Shown piece after piece: positions 1-7,426 of a DNA stretch of 11,800 nt. The notes beneath the pieces are model-generated. The model saw nothing but the letters and a program-made list of their open reading frames with translations. It was not told where the DNA came from and made no database searches. The position numbers were made by a program, and so were the translations under genes. Source of the DNA: CAYUWG01 sp964448285. Its GTDB lineage: Bacteria > Bacteroidota > Ignavibacteria > SZUA-365. The first letter of the stretch is position 1, and every line of letters starts with the position of its first letter. The DNA is taken from assembly GCA_964448285.1 (NCBI GenBank), contig CAYUWG010000093.1, positions 1-11,800 of the forward strand, given 5' to 3'.

Positions 1-295
1 TCAACGATGCCTGAGTCTGAATCGCGACCGGCGCTTCGACTGGGGATTCTATCGAGAAGGTCACTTTCGCAGCGGTGTTGTTCTGCATCTCCGGGATGAC
101 GCCGGGGATGATCTCCATTCCTAATCCGGACGGTGTTGCAATCTGGCCGCGTGAATATGAATCGACCGTTCCGATGATCGATTCCGTTTGCGGAGGATTG
201 ATGATGGCTTCATCATCCTCGCTGCATGACGATACGAACAAACCGAAAGCGATCACGAGCGAAGCGGCTGTCCCGCCAATCAGTATCCGTAACAT
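1..295 (-). CDS. Putative lipoprotein, N-terminal part (gene continues beyond the left edge)
   Basis: Reading the minus strand from the ATG at 295 down to position 1 gives 98 residues with no stop. The N-terminus has a hydrophobic segment (about residues 4-21) ending in a lipobox V21-S22-S23-C24, so it should be a signal-peptidase II substrate lipidated at Cys24. The mature protein starts C-S-E-D-D-E. Ser at +2 agrees with outer-membrane sorting, and the acidic run resembles lipoprotein export signals described in Bacteroidota. The rest (Pro, Thr and Ile rich, no recognised domain) gives no function. A Shine-Dalgarno-like AGGAGA lies a few bases upstream of the start on this strand, which supports this start. 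The gene is divergent from the operon at 670. The lipoprotein call is fairly sure; the function is unknown. Confidence 0.75.
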   Translation of the reverse strand, partial: MLRILIGGTAASLVIAFGLFVSSCSEDDEAIINPPQTESIIGTVDSYSRGQIATPSGLGMEIIPGVIPEMQNNTAAKVTFSIESPVEAPVAIQTQASL

Positions 296-669
296 GATGT
301 TCTCCTGTATTGATGTGTTGAATGAGAGATCAATGTGTCCGCTCGCGTGGAATGTGCGTGAACGCGGTATGAATTCTCCCATGTGAATGATGTTGAATGA
401 TGCATGATTTTGTCGATAGGTCTCTCGGCGATGCCTGAGATTTTCCGAGTGGTAGAAACTGGCAGATGACTGTCCCACTCTTCACTCAACATTAGACAAG
501 TTGCGCAATGCGTTCAAGCAACTGTTCAAGGAATTGAAAATTCGAATTTGAATAGCCGCAGAAAATTTTTAATGACGGATGAGGTTTAGTGCGGGTGGTC
601 AAGCTTAGAGAGATGCTCGCTTGCCTCAGCGTCTCTGCTTAACGTCGATTTACGTAATTTGCGCGCGCA
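296..669. other. Divergent intergenic region, 374 bp, no gene
   Basis: This gap separates the start of the minus-strand lipoprotein gene from the start of the plus-strand operon, so it must hold promoters for both. I find no convincing -35/-10 pair in either direction; the best candidates match only loosely. It does contain ordered short repeats: TGTTGAATGA at 316-325 and again at 391-400; TGAATGATG at 384-392 and 394-402; TTCAAG at 513-518 and 525-530; the palindrome TTGCGCAA at 501-508; the inverted repeat AGTTGC/GCAACT at 499-504 and 518-523; and two 12-bp perfect palindromes listed separately. Small open frames in this gap lack start signals and known motifs and are not called. Confidence 0.7.
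538..549. promoter_or_regulatory. 12-bp perfect palindrome AAATTCGAATTT, possible operator
   Basis: AAATTCGAATTT reads the same on both strands and sits about 120 bp upstream of the operon's first start codon, in the AT-richest part of the divergent gap. Its position suits a dimeric regulator or an AT-rich promoter element. No adjacent -10 or -35 hexamer is clear. One 12-bp palindrome in a gap this long can occur by chance, so function is only suggested. Confidence 0.3.
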
Positions 670-670
670 A
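659..670. promoter_or_regulatory. 12-bp perfect palindrome TTGCGCGCGCAA touching the start codon
   Basis: TTGCGCGCGCAA is a perfect palindrome ending on the A of the ATG at 670. It occupies the place where a ribosome-binding site would lie, and no Shine-Dalgarno sequence is present there. The shorter palindrome TTGCGCAA at 501-508 has the same outer half-sites (TTGCG/CGCAA, overlapping at the centre). It could be an operator, or a weak mRNA hairpin (four pairs and a four-base loop) that limits initiation. It may also be coincidence. Confidence 0.3.
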
Positions 671-1428
671 TGAGATTCGCACGCACATTCATGATTCCTA
701 TGGCGCTCTTGATCCTGTGGGTTGAAGCATTGGCTGCACAGTCAAACGAGCCGGAAGTGATGGAACGATGGTATCGGCTGACGAGCGATTCCGTCCTCGT
801 AGAATTTGCCTTGCCATCCGCGAAGCAGGCGCGTCCGGCAATCGTGGTTTTAACGGATCGCTTCGGGATGCAGAAAGCGGTGCGCACTACGCTGCAAATC
901 CTTGCGATGCAGGGATTCCGGGTGTACGCCATTCCACTCATCTCCGCACCGGGCAGAACGCCGACCGGAACGCCGGAGACAGCACTCGATTCGCTCGACG
1001 TGGACATCATCGCGCAAGTCGTCGTCGATATCCGTAATGAGGCTGGGTGCGACGGCAACGTTGGGATGCTCGGATTCGATGTCGGCGCAACCGCCGGCTT
1101 GATCGCAGCGCAGCGCCTGCCGTTGTTCAAATCCTGCGTCGTATTCTATCCGGCATTTCACGAAGTCGTACAGGAAGTGCTTCCGAACGTAGCCGCTCCA
1201 ATGCTGGTCAAGATTTCCCAGTACGATGGAGATTTTTCGATGGCGCGACTTCAGGAAATTCGGGAGACTCTCATCGAACACGGACGGAAAGTGCAAGCGG
1301 TTCTCTATAAAGACTGCAAGCAGTTTTTCTTCAATCCGAAACACGAACACTATCACAAGAAGAACACGCAGAAAGCATGGAACGAACTGATCCGGTTTTT
1401 TCGTTCGACGCTTTCATCGCGGAAATGA
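670..1428 (+). CDS. Exported dienelactone-hydrolase-like protein with substituted catalytic residues
   Basis: The 252-residue product has an N-terminal signal peptide (hydrophobic residues 7-22, likely cleavage after A22-A23), so it should act in the periplasm. The rest follows the dienelactone hydrolase (DLH) alpha/beta-hydrolase pattern: strand IVVLTDRFG (58-66), where family members have the Glu that contacts the nucleophile; the nucleophile elbow LGFDVGA (134-140); the acid strand ISQYDGD (182-188); and the closing segment YKDCKQFFFN (213-222), then Y228 and AW (236-237). Family enzymes carry Cys (or Ser) in the elbow and His before the FFN segment. Here these positions are Asp137 and Gln218, so the classical triad is absent. 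Either the protein is a non-catalytic relative or it uses an unusual chemistry. It is the first gene of the operon; the next begins 3 nt after its stop. The start has no Shine-Dalgarno site; M8 and M11 are alternative starts. The fold is fairly sure; the activity is unknown. Confidence 0.8.
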   Translation: MRFARTFMIPMALLILWVEALAAQSNEPEVMERWYRLTSDSVLVEFALPSAKQARPAIVVLTDRFGMQKAVRTTLQILAMQGFRVYAIPLISAPGRTPTGTPETALDSLDVDIIAQVVVDIRNEAGCDGNVGMLGFDVGATAGLIAAQRLPLFKSCVVFYPAFHEVVQEVLPNVAAPMLVKISQYDGDFSMARLQEIRETLIEHGRKVQAVLYKDCKQFFFNPKHEHYHKKNTQKAWNELIRFFRSTLSSRK

Positions 1429-1431
1429 CCT

Positions 1432-2430
1432 ATGACCTTTAAAGAAACCCGTCTTCAGGAACTCTTTTCTCCCATGCGACAGAAATTCGTCGCGATCATC
1501 GGCGACGTGATGCTCGATCGCTACATCTGGGGAAGCGTCTCACGCATCTCGCCCGAAGCACCCGTTCCCGTCGTGGATGTTTTACGCGAAAGCATTCACC
1601 CCGGCGGGGCGTCGAACGTTGCATTGAACGTGAAGAGCCTTGGCGCAACACCCGTGCTCTTCGGAGCAGTCGGAGACGATTCGGACGCAGATGATTTGCG
1701 CGCGTTGTTTCGCGACCAGAACATTGCGACGGACTTCCTCGTGACCGAAGCGCATCGCCCGACCACGGTGAAAACGCGCATCATCGCGGGAAGCCAGCAT
1801 GTGGTGCGCATCGACTACGAACATCGCAACGCCATTCTCCCGGAAACGGCAAACCGCATCGCGGACAAGCTTTCGAACCACATCAATTCCATCGACGTCA
1901 TCGTCATCCAGGATTACAACAAAGGAGTCGTCAGCGAGGAGTTGATTCAAAGCGCGAGCGCCATTGCACGAGAGAAGAACATCCCCGTTCTCGTCGATCC
2001 GAAGTTCATGAACTTCTTTTCCTACAAGAATGTGACGGTGTTCAAACCGAACCGCAAGGAAACGGAGGACGCGCTCGGCTGGAAGCTCGGCGACGAAGCA
2101 TCGTTTGAGCGCGCCGCGCGTGAGATGATGGAGCGCCTTCAATGCGAGAACGTGTTGCTGACTCTCGGCGAACTCGGAATGCTGCTGCTTCAGAGCGACG
2201 GCTCCGCGCATCGCATCCCGACGCGCGCACGCAAGGTCGCCGACGTTTCGGGTGCAGGCGACACGGTCGTTGCAACGCTCGCTTGTGCTATTGCCGCAGG
2301 AGCTAACGTAGAGGAAGCCGCGCACATCGCCAATCTCGCGGGTGGTCTCGTTTGTGAAGAAGTCGGCATCGTTCCCGTCGATCGCGATGCGCTGTACGAT
2401 GCTGCACTCAGTGACCGGGTGCGCACCTGA
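1432..2430 (+). CDS. rfaE1: D-glycero-beta-D-manno-heptose-7-phosphate kinase (RfaE domain I, PfkB family)
   Basis: This 332-residue cytoplasmic kinase phosphorylates D-glycero-beta-D-manno-heptose 7-phosphate at C1, a step in making ADP-heptose for the lipopolysaccharide core. The sequence follows the N-terminal domain of HldE closely: GDVMLDRYIWG (24-34), SRISPEAPVPVV (37-48), the PfkB signature HPGGASNVALN (56-66), DYNKG (161-165), LVDPK (187-191), and the ATP/catalytic motif DVSGAGDT (271-278) with catalytic base D277. Length matches a stand-alone domain I. In Escherichia coli this domain is fused to the adenylyltransferase in one HldE protein; here the second domain is the next gene, overlapping by one base in TGATG. 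It starts 3 nt after the DLH-like gene with no clear Shine-Dalgarno site, which suggests coupled translation. The other pathway enzymes (GmhA, GmhB, HldD) are not in this window. Confidence 0.95.
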   Translation: MTFKETRLQELFSPMRQKFVAIIGDVMLDRYIWGSVSRISPEAPVPVVDVLRESIHPGGASNVALNVKSLGATPVLFGAVGDDSDADDLRALFRDQNIATDFLVTEAHRPTTVKTRIIAGSQHVVRIDYEHRNAILPETANRIADKLSNHINSIDVIVIQDYNKGVVSEELIQSASAIAREKNIPVLVDPKFMNFFSYKNVTVFKPNRKETEDALGWKLGDEASFERAAREMMERLQCENVLLTLGELGMLLLQSDGSAHRIPTRARKVADVSGAGDTVVATLACAIAAGANVEEAAHIANLAGGLVCEEVGIVPVDRDALYDAALSDRVRT

Positions 2431-2909
2431 TGGGACTTGTGCTTTCGTTAGAAGAGCTGCTTCCGGAACGCGCGCGTCTCCGGAATTCGATGAAGACCGT
2501 GGTATTCACGAACGGCGTGTTCGACCTGCTCCATCGCGGGCACTGCGAGTATCTCGAACAAGCGCGCGCACAAGGAGACGCGCTCATCGTCGGATTGAAC
2601 GGCGATGCATCGGTGCGTCGGATCAAAGGGGAGTTGAAACCTATCGTTCCCGAAGGCGACCGCGCATTCATACTATCGCGTCTTGCCAGCGTGGATTTCG
2701 TAACGCTGTTCGACGAAGACACGCCGCGCGAACTGATAGCGGCGCTCCTTCCGGACGTGCTCATCAAAGGTGCGGATTATCGCATTGAATCTATCGTCGG
2801 TCGTGAGGAAGTTGAACGCGCCGGAGGACGGGTTGTCACCATTCCCCTCACTCCCGATCGATCTTCGACAAACATCGTCCAAACGATCATTGACCGATAC
2901 TGCTCATAG
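2430..2909 (+). CDS. rfaE2: D-glycero-beta-D-manno-heptose 1-phosphate adenylyltransferase (RfaE domain II)
   Basis: The 159-residue product transfers AMP from ATP to heptose 1-phosphate, giving ADP-heptose, the activated sugar for inner-core lipopolysaccharide. It belongs to the cytidylyltransferase-like nucleotidyltransferase family: VVFTNGVFDLLHRGH (24-38) contains the HxGH nucleotide-binding motif (H35, H38); then VGLNGDASVRRIKG (54-67), RLASVDFV (84-91), VLIKGADY (110-117), IVGREEVERAGG (122-133) and the C-terminal STNIV (146-150), all typical of RfaE domain II. The start overlaps the stop of the kinase gene in TGATG, so the two halves of a classical HldE are kept as separate but translationally coupled proteins. 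The domain is complete and shows no missing key residue. Confidence 0.95.
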   Translation: MGLVLSLEELLPERARLRNSMKTVVFTNGVFDLLHRGHCEYLEQARAQGDALIVGLNGDASVRRIKGELKPIVPEGDRAFILSRLASVDFVTLFDEDTPRELIAALLPDVLIKGADYRIESIVGREEVERAGGRVVTIPLTPDRSSTNIVQTIIDRYCS

Positions 2910-5900
2910 TCCACGGAAAGGAAAGCAACGACGACCGCTCATCGTGCGTGTCATCCGTTTCTTCCTGTTCTTTTTCATCGGCGTCGTTCTCCTTCTCGCG
3001 GTCATTATCGGCTTCACCGAAACGCGGATGTTCAAATCCTTAGCGACGGATTTCCTCATTGCAACGGTGGACTCGGCGCTGTACGCGCACTTGGAAATCG
3101 GCAAGCTCGACGGGAATCTCTTTTCCGGTTGGCGGCTCGAAAACGTGCGACTCACGCGTGATGGAGCGCCTATCGTCGCAGTGAAGAGCATTACGCTTCG
3201 ATACAATCTCTTCCACATTCCATGGAAGCGCGTCGTGTTGCATGAGATCACGCTGTTGGAGCCGGAAATATCAATCACGAAAGCTGCGGGAAGAGACTGG
3301 AACATCGCTTCACTTGCACGCGACACGACCGCATCCGAAGAGGGAGAATTCGAATGGCACATCATTGTGGAGAGTGTGCGCATCATCGATGGGAGTTTCG
3401 TCATGCACGACAGCACGAGCGGCGAGCCGACGCGGCGCGATCGGTTGAACGGCGCCGACATGCGATTCGAGAAACTGAACGTTGCGCTTTCCGCGGACTT
3501 GCAGCCCGGCGCGACGCAGCTTTCGATCAATCAACTGCGATTCGGGAATCGCAACGGCGATGTCTCAGTCGAGAACGTTTCCGGCGACGTGCGTTTCGAA
3601 AAAGAATCCGTGCGTATCGACCGGCTTTCCGTTCAGACGAACCGCTCATCGATGCTCATCTCGACGCGTGTCGATGGACTTGATCTTTCGGAAAACATCA
3701 ACTTCGAAACGTTCTCTTCACTGCCGATGATGCTTGCATTTCAATCGAACAGCATCGACTTGCGCGACCTGCAGTACTTTCTGCCGGCGTTATCCATTCT
3801 CGGAACTGCTCCATCGCTCGACGTGCAGGTACACGGCAGTCTGCGTGAGTTGAAGATCGACAAGCTCTGGCTTGCTACCCTGAACAGCGAATTCACTTTC
3901 ACGGGCGCGATGTACGACATTCAGAAAGGCGAGGAACTGTTCATCGACGTAGTATCCGATGACGCAATCGTCCATGGCGCAGACCTGCCGTTCGTATTGC
4001 CGGGCATCCCTTTACCGGATTATTCGGAAGTCGGGCTTGCGCGATTTCGAAAGCTGCAGTTTTACGGTAGGCCGTTGAAGTTCGATGCCGAGGTGGACAT
4101 GGATTCGGACGCAGGCTCCGTTTCGGGAAAGACGACGCTTGACGTGAGCGGTGAACAACTCCTCTACGATGCGGAATTGCAAACGCGCAATCTCAACCTT
4201 GCGAAGGTTCTGCGAAATCCACGTCTCCAATCCTCGCTCACGCTGACGGCAAACGTGAAGGGGGTGGGAACTTCGTTAGGGTCCATCACCGCGAATGCGA
4301 AGATCAAAGCCGACAGCGCTTCTCGTTTTCAACGCTACTTCTCGGACTTGTTCGAAGCTGACGTTACCGTTCGTCCGGACAGTTTGAAGCTGCTCCTCGC
4401 AGCGCAGTTGGGCGGAAGCAGTTTGAACATGAACGGATCGATGGTATTTGGGAAAGACACTGTCACGGGTTTTCGCGTGAAAGCTTCGGCAAGAAGCTTC
4501 GATCTGTCTAAAGTCGTCGATAACGATTCCCTTGCAAGCGACCTCACCTTTTCGCTCGAGGCGGAAGGCAACAGCGTATCCTTGGACGACGCGAGTGGAT
4601 ACATGCTTGTCGCATTCGAGCCTTCGAAGTTTCTGGAACTTGACATCGGTCGCGATACCCTCACAATGGAGTTGGACCAACAGCGAAAGAGCGAGCGATT
4701 GTTCTCCCTGCAGTCACAATACGCCGACGTGATTTTACGAGGGCGTTTCGATTTGCCACGGTTCGCTCGCTACGTTCCGCGCCAGCTCGACTCCTTGCTT
4801 GAGGGATACAAAGACATCGATCTCGTGCAAGACTCTTCGTTCGCATCTGTTGCAAGCAGAACGGTCACGACACAACACGCGTTCGACGGTATCGATACGA
4901 CGCAGTTCATCGATGCGAAGTATCAAATCGTGATGAAGAAACCGGAACGCTTCGCGCCCTACATCGGAGCGAGGTCCCTCTACCTTCGCGGTACGTATGA
5001 AGGAGAAGTCTGGGGGATGGAGACCGGGATGTTCACACGAGGGAAAATTCGATTCGATGATGCGCACTACATGGATACCTCACTCATCCTCGTCGCTTCG
5101 AACCTCCGGTGCGACTTCGAGATCTCCGACCTGTCCCTTGAACACACATTGGATCGATTGCGAGTTGCGGTCAAGCTTCGTCTCGATGAAGCGAACGTCA
5201 ACGAACGAACGTTTCGCGATGTTGAAGCACTCCTTCGTTTTGAAAACAAGACGCCTGTCCTCGCGCTAAAAGGCTCGCTCGATACGACGCTCAGCATCGA
5301 CCTTCAGGGAAGCGGCACCGTATCGGATGATGAGTATCGGCTTGAATTATCGAAGTGCGCGGTTTCGATTCTCAAACAAACATGGGTGAACACCGATCCC
5401 GTAGTCTTCACTCTCGATCAGGATGAAATCGCAGTCGAACGAATGCACATGAAAAACGACGGCACGACTCTTCAGGTCAGTGGAAAGCGAAGCGCCGGAG
5501 AAAGAAACACGTTCTACGTTCGTCTCGCCGGAGTGCGCATTGGCGAGTTTGAGTACTATCTCACAGGCAATCCACAAGCGCTTACCGGACGGAGCTTCGT
5601 CGGCGATGGTGAAATCGAATTGAACCTCGGAGGAACGGATGCCGAGCCGGAAATTGCCGTGGACGTTTTCATCGCGCAGTTAGGTTTTCAGGGTTCGCTA
5701 TTCGGGGAGATAGCGATCGAAGGCCGCTACTCGAAGCGTTCGTTGGAGCTGTACTCCGAGCTTTACCATCAGAGCAACGATGGGAGTAAGAGCAAAGTAT
5801 TTTTCGTTTCGGGGTCCGTTCCGATGAACCTGAGTTTCGCAGGAGAAGAGAAACGTGGACTGACCGGATCGGCGAACATGCGGATTCAGATGCATCGGTT

Positions 5901-7425
5901 TCCGTTGTCACTTACGGAGAAATTCATCGGGCTGTTTTCGCCGTTGCAGGGAGAGGTCAACGCCGACCTGACGTTGAGTGGTACGGAAGAGCGTCCGCAA
6001 TACGAAGGATTCCTCACCGTCGAAAACGCGCACGGGAGATTCCTCTTCAATAACATGGACTATCATTTCAAGATTCGGTTAGAGCCGGAAGAAAATCGCA
6101 TCGAAGTCAAGGAGTTTCTCGTGCGCAACGATCCTTCGGATTGGCGGGATGGAGCGATGTCCGCTACGGGAACGATCGAGACGAAGGGATTCGCCGTCAG
6201 CGATTTCAACCTTATCATGGAAGGAAGATTGAAAGTGCTTCGCTCTGCATCGCGGTCCGTCGTCAAAGTGATGTATGGCGATCTCATTATCGCATCCGGC
6301 CCCGATGGATTGAACTTCAACGGACGCCTGGAGCGCTCATGGTTCACGGGCAACGTTCGCATTCTCGAAGGCAACCTGACGTTTCCACAAGAAGGGCAGG
6401 GCGCATCACAGACGGACTATTCGAACATTCAGTACGGCATTTTGGATGACGTCCCAAAGCGGGAAAGCGAAGGAGAGCTTGCACCGCGAAAGAACGGGAG
6501 CAAGAACGGTGCGGAGACAGTGACGAAAGTTCCTTCCATCTTTGACGGTCTCAATTACAGCATCAACGTTGCGACGGAAGGCGGGCTTCGCATCGTGATG
6601 CCGTTCAGTACTCTTGCACAGGAAGAGTTGAACGCGCGGCTCGTCATCGATGCATTGAAAGTCGAGAAGCTGGCGGGAAGCCCCCGCTGGATCGGTGAGG
6701 TATCGCTCGGGACGGAATCGTACTATGAGCAGTTCGGGAAACGATTCAGCGCGAGCGGAAAGCTGCGCTTCATTCGCGACCCGGAAAATCCCGACCTCGA
6801 TCTCAAAGCGGTTTACTCGGACTATCACACCGACCAGACGACCGGCGAACGGAGGAAGGTGTTCGTTATCATTCAGATCTCCGGTACGCGCCAGAAGCCG
6901 GAAGTCACCTGGGACTTGCGATGGGATTCGCCCGACAGTCAGAGCAGACCGCGAGCCGGCGATCCACAGTCCGACGCACTGTCGTTCATCCTCGTCGGAT
7001 TGTTTACCGATGAACTCATGGGCTCTGCGGAGAAAGGTCGGCTTCTCGACCAGGCTGAAGCGATCAGCAATGCGTTGGGGTCGTCCATCCTTTCGACAAC
7101 GGCGTCGGAGTTCGTCAAGAAGATGGGACTCGAAGGCGTCGTCAAACGCGTGGAGCTTGGAGGATTGGGAACGGATGACACGCGCCTCAAAGTCACGAGC
7201 GAAATCGGCCAGGTGATCTTTACTTACGACGGCAAAGTGAACAACCTCAACAGCTCGGATATTTCCATCGAGTTTCCGATGAGCATGTTCTTTCCCAACT
7301 TCGGCTTCGGGAACATGGTCATTCAGTTTGCGCGGAAGACACAGGACGTTGGGACGAGCGTCGGTACGAACGTCCAGGAGACTGCACTCTACGAATTCAA
7401 ACTTCTCTACCGATTTTCTTTTTAA
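2890..7425 (+). CDS. tamB: TamB/AsmA-like translocation and assembly protein (DUF490 C-terminus)
   Basis: This product of about 1511 residues has a basic N-terminus (RKGKQRR), one membrane anchor (about 21-42, Phe/Leu/Val rich), an AsmA-like start (about 68-140) and a very long beta-rich periplasmic body. The C-terminal 300-350 residues match the TamB/DUF490 pattern, including the segment ALSFILVGLF (near 1365) and a terminal LYRFSF. TamB-type proteins are anchored in the inner membrane, span the periplasm as a lipid-binding beta groove and work with an Omp85 protein in outer-membrane protein assembly or phospholipid transport; no partner gene is in this window. The start is uncertain. The frame is open from an ATG at 2770 that lies deep inside rfaE2. 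TTG at 2890 (overlap 20 nt) keeps the basic segment before the anchor; GTG at 2944 gives a shorter N-terminus directly at the anchor. I chose 2890 on topology. The family is confident; the start is not. Confidence 0.85.
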   Translation: MTDTAHSPRKGKQRRPLIVRVIRFFLFFFIGVVLLLAVIIGFTETRMFKSLATDFLIATVDSALYAHLEIGKLDGNLFSGWRLENVRLTRDGAPIVAVKSITLRYNLFHIPWKRVVLHEITLLEPEISITKAAGRDWNIASLARDTTASEEGEFEWHIIVESVRIIDGSFVMHDSTSGEPTRRDRLNGADMRFEKLNVALSADLQPGATQLSINQLRFGNRNGDVSVENVSGDVRFEKESVRIDRLSVQTNRSSMLISTRVDGLDLSENINFETFSSLPMMLAFQSNSIDLRDLQYFLPALSILGTAPSLDVQVHGSLRELKIDKLWLATLNSEFTFTGAMYDIQKGEELFIDVVSDDAIVHGADLPFVLPGIPLPDYSEVGLARFRKLQFYGRPLKFDAEVDMDSDAGSVSGKTTLDVSGEQLLYDAELQTRNLNLAKVLRNPRLQSSLTLTANVKGVGTSLGSITANAKIKADSASRFQRYFSDLFEADVTVRPDSLKLLLAAQLGGSSLNMNGSMVFGKDTVTGFRVKASARSFDLSKVVDNDSLASDLTFSLEAEGNSVSLDDASGYMLVAFEPSKFLELDIGRDTLTMELDQQRKSERLFSLQSQYADVILRGRFDLPRFARYVPRQLDSLLEGYKDIDLVQDSSFASVASRTVTTQHAFDGIDTTQFIDAKYQIVMKKPERFAPYIGARSLYLRGTYEGEVWGMETGMFTRGKIRFDDAHYMDTSLILVASNLRCDFEISDLSLEHTLDRLRVAVKLRLDEANVNERTFRDVEALLRFENKTPVLALKGSLDTTLSIDLQGSGTVSDDEYRLELSKCAVSILKQTWVNTDPVVFTLDQDEIAVERMHMKNDGTTLQVSGKRSAGERNTFYVRLAGVRIGEFEYYLTGNPQALTGRSFVGDGEIELNLGGTDAEPEIAVDVFIAQLGFQGSLFGEIAIEGRYSKRSLELYSELYHQSNDGSKSKVFFVSGSVPMNLSFAGEEKRGLTGSANMRIQMHRFPLSLTEKFIGLFSPLQGEVNADLTLSGTEERPQYEGFLTVENAHGRFLFNNMDYHFKIRLEPEENRIEVKEFLVRNDPSDWRDGAMSATGTIETKGFAVSDFNLIMEGRLKVLRSASRSVVKVMYGDLIIASGPDGLNFNGRLERSWFTGNVRILEGNLTFPQEGQGASQTDYSNIQYGILDDVPKRESEGELAPRKNGSKNGAETVTKVPSIFDGLNYSINVATEGGLRIVMPFSTLAQEELNARLVIDALKVEKLAGSPRWIGEVSLGTESYYEQFGKRFSASGKLRFIRDPENPDLDLKAVYSDYHTDQTTGERRKVFVIIQISGTRQKPEVTWDLRWDSPDSQSRPRAGDPQSDALSFILVGLFTDELMGSAEKGRLLDQAEAISNALGSSILSTTASEFVKKMGLEGVVKRVELGGLGTDDTRLKVTSEIGQVIFTYDGKVNNLNSSDISIEFPMSMFFPNFGFGNMVIQFARKTQDVGTSVGTNVQETALYEFKLLYRFSF

Positions 7426-7426
7426 T

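Noticed and set aside
75..386. Plus-strand open frame of 103 codons at the left end
   Set aside because: It runs opposite the lipoprotein gene, which has a lipobox and a Shine-Dalgarno site. The plus-strand frame has neither a start signal nor a sensible protein.
280..492. Minus-strand open frame of 70 codons just upstream of the lipoprotein gene
   Set aside because: It lacks a ribosome-binding site, has a Ser/His/Arg-rich non-protein-like composition, and overlaps the lipoprotein start in another frame.
1582..2325. Open frame of 247 codons on the minus strand
   Set aside because: It is antisense to the heptose-7-phosphate kinase gene, where the plus strand carries PfkB motifs throughout. 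Its translation has no recognisable feature.
2770..2889. N-terminal extension of the tamB-like frame to the ATG at 2770
   Set aside because: It would overlap rfaE2 by 140 nt across residues conserved in that enzyme, and its translation adds nothing typical of TamB.
7328..7426. N-terminal extension of the RNase R frame
   Set aside because: The extension lies inside the tamB C-terminus. RNase R proteins begin with the winged helix right after the ATG at 7427.
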